Below, in pieces: positions 5,851-11,209 of a stretch of 12,211 nt of DNA. Position numbers and translations under genes: made by a program. Location: NCBI GenBank assembly GCA_938010745.1, contig CALLVF010000058.1, positions 1 through 12,211 of the forward strand. Direction: 5' to 3'. The notes under the pieces are model-generated. The model did no database searches and had not been told where the DNA came from. It was given only the letters and a program-made list of their open reading frames with translations. Numbering within the stretch: position 1 is the first letter of the stretch; each line of letters starts with the position of its first letter. This DNA is from an uncultured Patescibacteria group bacterium. Its GTDB lineage: Bacteria > Patescibacteriota > Microgenomatia > UBA1406 > GWC2-37-13.

Positions 5851-8790
5851 ATGTATTATACGTCAGGAATTAAAAAAAAATTAATTTTTAAAAATATTTT
5901 TATATTGCTTTTTTTATCGTTTTTTATCTTTTTTGGCAAAACTTCTCATAGTCAAATTACAACGAACCAAACTGTACAAATTATCCCCACCCCACCCACA
6001 CCATGTCAACTTTCAAGCGGTTGTCCTTCTGGTATTGAATCCTCTTTAAATTATACTTGTGCCTCATCATATGAAGATTGGCTTAATAATAAAACAAAAA
6101 ACTATTGGGTGAATGATGATGAGATCACCTTTCTTGGTAAACAAGGAGAAAGAGCTAGACAGTTTACTTACTGGATACTAACCCATAAATCAATTAATAA
6201 CGCTCCCAATATTGTAACGGTTTGGCAACAAAATCGTAATATTGTTTATACTTTCATTGTTCTTGTTGCAGCTATTTCTGGTATTTCTTTAATGATTCAA
6301 AGAAAATACCTTAAAACCTCCTCTTTTAATATAAAAGAAAAAATACTTAAACTTATCTTTTTGTTAATTTATACTACTTTTTCTTTTTCACTTGCGCTAT
6401 TATTTATTCAATTAAGCGATTTATTGTCAAATTTTTTTATTGAAATACTTGGTGTTGAAAATATATTCAATATCTTTTTCTTGCCTCAAAGCCAAGCAAA
6501 TTCTATAATCCAAAGTAGTGAGCAAGCATATTTAAATTTTCAAGGCTGTAGAAACCTAAATGTTAACTTAAACGAATCGATAAAGACCTCAATCTTTTTA
6601 ATTAAAGTAACTAACTTAACATATTTTCTACTAGGGACTATGCTTCTTCTTCGAAAAATTATTTTGTGGTTTTTACTAATATTATCTCCTTTTTTAGCTA
6701 TTCTAATGCCTTTTATATTTATTCGCAATATTGGTTGGATCTGGATAGGGGTTTTTTTTCAGTGGGTTTTTTACGGACCTCTAGTTTCTCTATTTTTGGG
6801 TTTAGTCGCAACAATTTGGAATAACCCTCCCCATATTCCTTTTAACTTTGATTTTAGTCGAATTAATAATCCATCTGGTTTTATTTATCAAACTGGAGTC
6901 AATATTCTCTACGGAGGTCCAGCTCAAACAATAACTTTTTCTAATACTTCAAATTATGTAGACACTTTTGTTGAGTATATTATTAGTCTTCTTATGCTCT
7001 GGATTGTTATATTTTTTCCTTGGTGGCTGCTGCGCATTTTCAGAGATTACTGTTGTGAAGGAATAATGGCTATGAAGAATGTACTAATTTCAATTTATGA
7101 TCAAATGCGCAATGGATTTAATTATCCTCCATCACCTCTTCAAGGTCCTTCAACCAACATATCAACCAATTTTAAAATCCCCAAAAAAATTGAAGTGCCT
7201 ATTCAAATTCGTTTAGAGAAAATTGAGGAAATTAAAAAAGTAAAAACAGAAGAAATTACACAAGCTCTAAATCTCAGTGTGACTAAATTAACTGATATTG
7301 CCAACTTCGAAACAAATAAACAATTACGAGAGGTAGTAACAAAAAATTTAAATTACCTTCAAAATCCCACACAAGCAAACACTCCAACAGAAAGACAAAA
7401 GTACATGAATATTAGAACCGAACTATTCAATAGAGCAATTAAAGAAGACAAAATTGCAAGACAAGTATTATCATCCATTTCAACTTCAAGAATTGAACAA
7501 ATACAAAGAAGGGAAGAATTCTTAAAATCAACACCGCAGACTAAGGCTGTAAATCAAGTGATTTCAATCAAATTAAAATTACCTACTGAAAAAGTTAGTA
7601 ATGTTACTTCTTTTTTCATTGAAACAACCTCACAGCATGTAACCATTTCTAACATCCTTTCAAAAGCAACAAAATTACCACAAGAAAAAATTAGTTTGAT
7701 ATTAAATTCATACATAAAAAACATTACTAGTGCACCAACACAAGTAGTAAACAAAATTTCAACAGAAACTAGTGTTACAAAGGAAAAAGTTATTGATGTT
7801 ATAAAACATGTAAGCACTTTATTAAAACAAATTCAGTTTGTAGAAAAAATAGCAAAAACAGAGCAAATAACGAAAGAAAATGTTTTTAAGATCGTTGAGA
7901 ACTTAGCCGAAATCATATCAAAAGAAGAAAGTAATAAATCAATTAGCCAATACATTTCAACTCAAACAGGAATAAAGGAAAATCAAGTACAATCAGTTTT
8001 TAATAACTTAACTAATCAAATATTATCTGATAATACAACCTTAAATCAAATAGAAAATCAAACAGGATTAAATCAAGATCAAGTCAAGAATATTATAAAA
8101 AGTCTTCCAAAAAATTTAGGTCAAAATGCTGCTGTTGCCATAAGTAATATCACCCAACAAACTGCGGTTTCAAAAGAAAAAGTAAAAGAAACCATAAATT
8201 ACATCATACACTCAATAAAAGTGGCTAAAGAAGTTATAGAAAAAACCTCAAAAAAAGAACTTTTAAAAGAGGAAGAAATCGAAAAAATTCTTCAAAATCA
8301 AATCCCAATTATTATTGAGCCAGAAAAAAACATTGAGGAAACAATTACTATTCCGCCAACAGTATCAATTGAAGATTACGAACAGGTAAAAAGAATGTGG
8401 AAGGATCATTACGAAAAAGGCGAAATCCCTGTAAGCGAAAATATTACCACTAGAGAACAATGGATTGAAAATGATATTATTTTTATCACGAATACCTTAA
8501 ATAAACTTCTCTCCAACGATAAAACACTTCAACAGGAAGGATTGGAAGAGGTAGGATATATACTACCGATATTTTTAGTTAATAATTTAACCAGCGAGCA
8601 ATTAATTGTCTACCTTAAAGCTAAATTAGAAGCAGCTAAAGAAGTAAAAAAAGAGAAAGAAAAAGAAGAAGAAATTAAAGAAAAACTAAAAGCTAGTAGT
8701 GAAGAAGAATTAGTTGAAGTAAAAAGACCAAAGGTAAAAGAAGCACAGAAAACAATGGAAATGGAAGAGGAAATTAAAGAAGAAAAATAA
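5851..8790 (+). CDS. TrbL/VirB6-like polytopic membrane protein with a long repeat-bearing cytoplasmic tail
   Basis: The product is 979 residues. The N-terminus is a signal or first membrane helix (about 11-29) followed by a Cys-containing outside segment (CQLSSGCPSG, YTCASSYEDW). Membrane helices lie at about 131-148, 164-190, 258-293 (probably two), 293-324 and 369-397, the last ending in WWLLRIFRDYCCEG. This layout resembles TrbL/VirB6 channel subunits of type IV secretion systems, and the length, outside Cys motifs and long tail fit the CPR version. From about residue 400 it is soluble and charged. Residues 567-818 are eight degenerate repeats of about 33 residues; residues about 835-935 form a compact domain (EDYEQVKRMWKDHYEKGEIP, TREQWIENDIIFI); the end is a Lys/Glu-rich coil. 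It probably forms part of an inner-membrane DNA or protein channel with the pilin-like proteins. No transport ATPase is encoded in the window. Confidence 0.75.
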   Translation: MYYTSGIKKKLIFKNIFILLFLSFFIFFGKTSHSQITTNQTVQIIPTPPTPCQLSSGCPSGIESSLNYTCASSYEDWLNNKTKNYWVNDDEITFLGKQGERARQFTYWILTHKSINNAPNIVTVWQQNRNIVYTFIVLVAAISGISLMIQRKYLKTSSFNIKEKILKLIFLLIYTTFSFSLALLFIQLSDLLSNFFIEILGVENIFNIFFLPQSQANSIIQSSEQAYLNFQGCRNLNVNLNESIKTSIFLIKVTNLTYFLLGTMLLLRKIILWFLLILSPFLAILMPFIFIRNIGWIWIGVFFQWVFYGPLVSLFLGLVATIWNNPPHIPFNFDFSRINNPSGFIYQTGVNILYGGPAQTITFSNTSNYVDTFVEYIISLLMLWIVIFFPWWLLRIFRDYCCEGIMAMKNVLISIYDQMRNGFNYPPSPLQGPSTNISTNFKIPKKIEVPIQIRLEKIEEIKKVKTEEITQALNLSVTKLTDIANFETNKQLREVVTKNLNYLQNPTQANTPTERQKYMNIRTELFNRAIKEDKIARQVLSSISTSRIEQIQRREEFLKSTPQTKAVNQVISIKLKLPTEKVSNVTSFFIETTSQHVTISNILSKATKLPQEKISLILNSYIKNITSAPTQVVNKISTETSVTKEKVIDVIKHVSTLLKQIQFVEKIAKTEQITKENVFKIVENLAEIISKEESNKSISQYISTQTGIKENQVQSVFNNLTNQILSDNTTLNQIENQTGLNQDQVKNIIKSLPKNLGQNAAVAISNITQQTAVSKEKVKETINYIIHSIKVAKEVIEKTSKKELLKEEEIEKILQNQIPIIIEPEKNIEETITIPPTVSIEDYEQVKRMWKDHYEKGEIPVSENITTREQWIENDIIFITNTLNKLLSNDKTLQQEGLEEVGYILPIFLVNNLTSEQLIVYLKAKLEAAKEVKKEKEKEEEIKEKLKASSEEELVEVKRPKVKEAQKTMEMEEEIKEEK
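7549..8304 (+). repeat. Eight degenerate tandem protein repeats (about 33 aa each) inside the TrbL-like gene
   Basis: Units begin at VNQVISIKLKLPTEKV, ISNILSKATKLPQEKI, VVNKISTETSVTKEKV, VEKIAKTEQITKENV, ISQYISTQTGIKENQV, LNQIENQTGLNQDQV, ISNITQQTAVSKEKV and IEKTSKKELLKEEEI. Spacing is 32-34 residues. The shared pattern is a short helix, a T-x-[LIV] turn, then [EQ]-[KQN]-V and a second amphipathic helix. The copies differ strongly at DNA level, so the array is old. It probably forms a helical-hairpin solenoid in the cytoplasm. Confidence 0.75.
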
Positions 8791-8836
8791 AATCCTAATT
8801 TTAAAGTTAATAAAAAGTAGAATTGAAATTTTGAAG

Positions 8837-9945
8837 TTAGAAATTTAGATTAAGAGGTTTTTTACTAAACTCTGTCAAAATTTCTGCTTTAAGATTATAA
8901 TTAATCCAAACAGTATCTTCAATTCTCATTCCCCATTTATCTTTAAAATAAACTCCTGGTTCAATAGTAAAAACCTGATTAAAATAAAGAACATCGGTTG
9001 AGTTTTGGGAAATCTTTGGATATTCATGAATTTCCAAACCAACACCATGCCCGGTTGCATGAGGATAATCAGGAAGTTGACTCTCATTCATTAGTTGACG
9101 ACAAAATTGATCAATTTTGTTCAAAAGCTTATCATCTTTAATTGATGATGGTAAAATTGAATGAATAGTTTTTTCTTGAACTGATAATAATTTTTCATAA
9201 ACATTCAAAATGTGAAAGGATGGATTAATAAAAATCATCCGAGTAATATCTGAACAATAATTTTCGTATTTCACACCAAAGTCAATAAGAATTAAGGAAT
9301 TTTTTTTACCAACCCTTCACCCTCTTGAGGATTATAATGCGGTAAGGAAGAGTTTTTATCAACAGCCACGATAGGAGAAAAAGCCAGCTCGTAACCCTTC
9401 TCTTTAAGCCAAAACTCTATTTTAAAGACAATTTCTTTTTCACTTACTCCTGGCTTTATTAATTTAATAATTTCTTTCAAACACCAATCACCTATTTGGC
9501 AAGCCTTTTTAATTTTTTCAATTTCTTTCCTTTTTTTAATTTCTCTTAATTTAATAATCAATTTTTCTGTTTCCTGCCATTTAACCGAATTGAGATTCTT
9601 TTTAAGTTGATTTAACTCCATTACCCTTAAATCATCAGCTTCAAAACCCAAGATAGAAATTTTCTCTTTATCGATAATTTCTCTAAGATGATTTAATAAA
9701 TTTTTTTCGTAAGTTAACTTTTTGTAATTAAATTTTGATTGTTTATCTTTTTTTATTTGATTAAAATACCTTGCATCGGTAAAAAGATATTGATTTTCCT
9801 TAGTTAATAAAACCCAAGCTTCTCTTTCGTTCGGGCTTAAGCTTTTGAAATCAGATAAATAAAGAATGTTATAAAAATTGGAAATTAGCAAAGCATCAAT
9901 TTTATTTTGGGATAATAGGTTTTGAATCAGTTTTACCGGTAACAT
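8837..9945 (-). CDS. M24-family Xaa-Pro peptidase (aminopeptidase P / prolidase-like), frame broken at an A8 tract
   Basis: This cytoplasmic metallopeptidase cleaves peptide bonds at proline. From the ATG at 9945, residues 1 to about 130 form the creatinase-like N-terminal domain (LISNFYNILYLSDF, YLFTDARY), followed by the M24 pita-bread domain (KIKKACQIGDWCLKEI, LPHYNPQEGEG). The frame hits TAA after VKKIP (residue 217). A -1 shift at A8 (9307-9300) rejoins NSLILIDFGVKYENYCSDITRM and the rest. All five expected metal ligands are present in the joined protein: Asp in LIDFG, Asp in CSDITR, His in GHGVG, Glu in TIEPGVYF and Glu in RIEDT. The joined length is 369 residues, normal for the family. 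Aminopeptidase P and Xaa-Pro dipeptidase cannot be separated here. The preserved ligands speak for a working gene, with either a sequencing deletion or a -1 slip. Confidence 0.9.
9300..9307 (-). other. Frame break / possible -1 slippery site in the Xaa-Pro peptidase gene
   Basis: Minus-strand codons read GTA AAA AAA ATT CCT TAA; the tract is A8 with the in-frame heptamer A AAA AAA. Reading the last A twice gives AAT TCC TTA and restores the M24 domain. Purine-rich GAGGG and GAAGGG lie 5-16 nt upstream and could act like an internal Shine-Dalgarno site, but they also encode the conserved QEGEG segment. A single undercalled A explains it equally well. Confidence 0.6.
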
Positions 9946-9956
9946 AAAATATGAAC

Positions 9957-9965
9957 ATTATAACA
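9957..9965 (-). promoter_or_regulatory. Extended -10 promoter of the Xaa-Pro peptidase gene
   Basis: Minus-strand TGTTATAAT (9965-9957) is a perfect extended -10 (TGnTATAAT). It ends 11 nt before the ATG at 9945, so the leader would be only about 4-5 nt. The -35 region is poor, as expected with an extended -10. A small palindrome, ACGG-TTTT-CCGT (9969-9980), occupies the spacer. Confidence 0.65.
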
Positions 9966-10203
9966 TTAACGGTTTTCCGTATTAAGTATTGGCGATAGTT
10001 TTAATACAAATATTTTTTCTCACCTGAGAGAATTTTTTTCAAATATAAAAATTGGTAATTTTGAAAATCCCAATTAAGGACTGATCTATTTTTCTATCTT
10101 CAAGTTTTTTATATTTTGAAAGATTATTTTCTAAATCCCGTTTTACCAACACCTTATAAGAAGATTAAATTTTAAATTTAAAGAAGCAAAATAATCAAAA
10201 GTC
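9966..10203. other. Gene-free stretch between the peptidase promoter and the ssrA terminator
   Basis: No plausible gene or tRNA is visible here on either strand. The stretch holds a short palindrome (9969-9980), a small hairpin TTCTC/GAGAA followed by T7 on the plus strand (about 10016-10038), and a hairpin with arms AATTGG and CCAATT (10050-10075) which, read on the minus strand, is followed by a T-rich run and could be a second, back-up terminator for ssrA. The rest is AT-rich sequence without recognisable signal. Confidence 0.5.
10050..10075 (-). terminator. Possible secondary terminator hairpin downstream of ssrA
   Basis: The arms AATTGG and CCAATT enclose a second complementary pair, ATTT and AAAT, around a three-base loop, giving about 10 paired bases. 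On the minus strand the hairpin runs straight into TTTTTATATTT. It lies about 170 nt beyond the tmRNA 3' end. The stem is weak in GC, so confidence is low. Confidence 0.3.
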
Positions 10204-10246
10204 AAAAAAATATTGCCAAAATGAAAAAGATGTTTTTTATTTTTGG
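10204..10246 (-). terminator. Putative intrinsic terminator at the 3' end of ssrA
   Basis: On the minus strand the last CCA of the tmRNA continues into A-rich sequence that can pair with a following T-rich stretch: outer arms CCAAAA and TTTTGG, inner A5 and T5, a two-base mismatch between them, and a CATC-type loop. Seven T residues follow shortly after (10210-10204). The stem is AT-rich and overlaps the mature CCA end, so it would need trimming after termination. Confidence 0.4.
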
Positions 10247-10633
10247 TGGAGATGTCCGGAATTGAACCGGAGTCCGAAAGGTCTCTTTTAAAACGTTTAG
10301 TAAGGGATAGATTGTTTTTAAGCTGTGTTTAAATAAGGAAAACAATCAAACCTTATTTAAACTGTCGGTTTTTAAAAATTTGACCTTAAAAAGACCGAAA
10401 ACTTTTAAGGTCTTATTCCGGTTGGTTTATCCCTTTTTAGGTTAAGCCGGAAGAAACCTAAAAAGAGAGCTCTTATGCTCGCTTAGTTAACATATGCAAA
10501 GGCATAGTTAGCGTTTCGAGCATAAAAAGCCGCTTCTGCTTCCTCAGCAGTTATTTTTTTTCTATTTAACGGATAGATCCGCCCTTACCGTTTTTAAAAG
10601 AGCTGTGGCCTTTCGTCGAAGCCAGTCATCCCC
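10244..10633 (-). ncRNA. ssrA: tmRNA (transfer-messenger RNA, ssrA)
   Basis: tmRNA frees stalled ribosomes and tags the unfinished protein for breakdown, working with SmpB. On the minus strand the 5' end GGGGATG (10633-10627) pairs with CATCTCC near the 3' end to make a 7-bp acceptor stem with a G3-U pair, the alanine identity signal; CCA is encoded (10246-10244). The T arm GACTCCGGTTCAATTCCGGA is canonical, and the 5' part has the typical GGCTTCGACG D-like segment. The resume region has AATAACT before a GCT codon (10548). The tag has 21 codons, starting AEEAEAAF and ending NYAFAYVN-TAA (10483). Helix 5 is closed by ATGCTCG/CGAGCAT around the second half of the tag. The length is 390 nt, as expected. 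smpB lies 41 nt upstream on the same strand. The odd point is the tag end, which lacks the usual Ala-rich finish. Confidence 0.96.
10483..10548 (-). other. tmRNA tag reading frame (21 aa, non-canonical C-terminus)
   Basis: The resume codon GCT (Ala, 10548-10546) follows AATAACT, a context common in tmRNAs. The frame begins AEEAEAAFYA, continues to NYAFAYVN and stops at TAA (10485-10483). The other two frames either stop at once or give a Lys/Arg-rich peptide unlike a tag. Most tags end in ALAA or a similar small hydrophobic run; this one would do so at NYAFA but carries three more residues, YVN. Confidence 0.75.
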
Positions 10634-10640
10634 TGAATTT

Positions 10641-10680
10641 AGTTAAGATCAGTTAATTTATTTCTTAATTGATCTTAACT
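10641..10680. repeat. Inverted repeat between smpB and ssrA
   Basis: AGTTAAGATCA (10641-10651) and TGATCTTAACT (10670-10680) are perfect 11-bp inverted arms, and five more base pairs are possible inside with a G-U pair on one strand. The right arm covers the smpB stop codon. On the minus strand the hairpin ends 7 nt before the tmRNA 5' end and has no T tract after it, so it looks more like a processing or stability element than a terminator. Confidence 0.6.
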
Positions 10681-11127
10681 TTTCATATACTCTTTGGCTT
10701 CCCTCTCTTTTTCTCTTTCAATAGCGCGTTTTTTCTCTAATCTTCTTTTTTCAATATTTTTTCTTCCTCGAGTTAAAGCTATCTCAAGTTTAATTAAATT
10801 GTTTTTTTTATTATAACAAGAAACTGGGACAATAGTCAAACCAGGATTACTAACTATTTTAGTTTTCAAGCGAATTATCTCATTTTTGTGTAAAAGTAAT
10901 TTTCTCATTCGGGAAGGATTGTAATTAATGTTTTGAGCAAACTGGTAAAGAGGAATTTGGGCGTTTATTAAATATACCTCATCACCTAAAATTTTCACAT
11001 AGGCATCTTCCAGTTTAATTCTTCCTTGACATATTGATTTTACTTCAGCCCCATTTAAAACAACTCCCGCCTCATATTTTTCAATTTCCTGATAATTTCT
11101 TGAAAACTTTCGATTATAAATTTTCAT
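10675..11127 (-). CDS. smpB: SsrA-binding protein SmpB
   Basis: SmpB binds the tRNA-like part of tmRNA, brings it with EF-Tu to stalled ribosomes and mimics the missing anticodon arm and mRNA. The 150-residue product has the full family pattern: NRKFSRNYQEIEKYEAGVVL, NGAEVKSICQGRIKLEDAYV, NPSRMRKLLLHKNEI, TIVPVSCYNKK, KLEIALTRGRKN, and the Lys/Arg/Glu-rich C-terminal tail (EKRRLEKKRAIEREKERE) that enters the ribosomal mRNA channel. The length is normal. Cys replaces the usual Arg in the SIRQGR segment (SICQGR). The ssrA gene follows 41 nt downstream on the same strand, with an inverted repeat between them. No Shine-Dalgarno site is seen; a TATAAA box (11142-11137) stands 9 nt before the ATG, so a leaderless mRNA is likely. 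It is divergent from the EndoQ-like gene. Confidence 0.97.
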   Translation of the reverse strand: MKIYNRKFSRNYQEIEKYEAGVVLNGAEVKSICQGRIKLEDAYVKILGDEVYLINAQIPLYQFAQNINYNPSRMRKLLLHKNEIIRLKTKIVSNPGLTIVPVSCYNKKNNLIKLEIALTRGRKNIEKRRLEKKRAIEREKEREAKEYMKS

Positions 11128-11136
11128 GAAAAATAT

Positions 11137-11142
11137 TTTATA
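11137..11142 (-). promoter_or_regulatory. Probable -10 box of smpB
   Basis: Minus-strand TATAAA lies 9 nt before the smpB ATG at 11127, implying a leader of two or three nucleotides at most. A TTGACT (11168-11163) lies upstream but with a 20-nt spacer, longer than usual, so the -35 is uncertain. Confidence 0.45.
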
Positions 11143-11193
11143 ACTAATTAGAAAACTTTACTAGTCAATGTTGCTTAAAAAAACACTAACATC

Positions 11194-11202
11194 TGATAAA
11201 AT
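11194..11202 (+). promoter_or_regulatory. Extended -10 promoter of the EndoQ-like gene
   Basis: TGATAAAAT (11194-11202) is an extended -10 (TGnTAAAAT) that ends 7 nt before the ATG at 11210, so transcription should begin at or next to the start codon. TTGCTT (11171-11176) would be a -35 only with an overlong 20-nt spacer. No Shine-Dalgarno site is present. Confidence 0.5.
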
Positions 11203-11209
11203 ATTTTCC

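Noticed and set aside
6540..7817. Minus-strand frames of 62 and 87 codons inside the TrbL-like gene
   Set aside because: Both are antisense shadows of a coherent 979-residue protein with ordered helices and repeats.
10016..10038. Hairpin TTCTC/GAGAA followed by T7 on the plus strand as a terminator
   Set aside because: No plus-strand gene lies upstream that would need it, and the stem is only 5 bp. I mention it only within the gene-free stretch.
9946..10243. A tRNA or further small RNA gene next to ssrA
   Set aside because: No acceptor, anticodon or T-arm pattern could be found on either strand. The only T-arm in the area belongs to the tmRNA itself.
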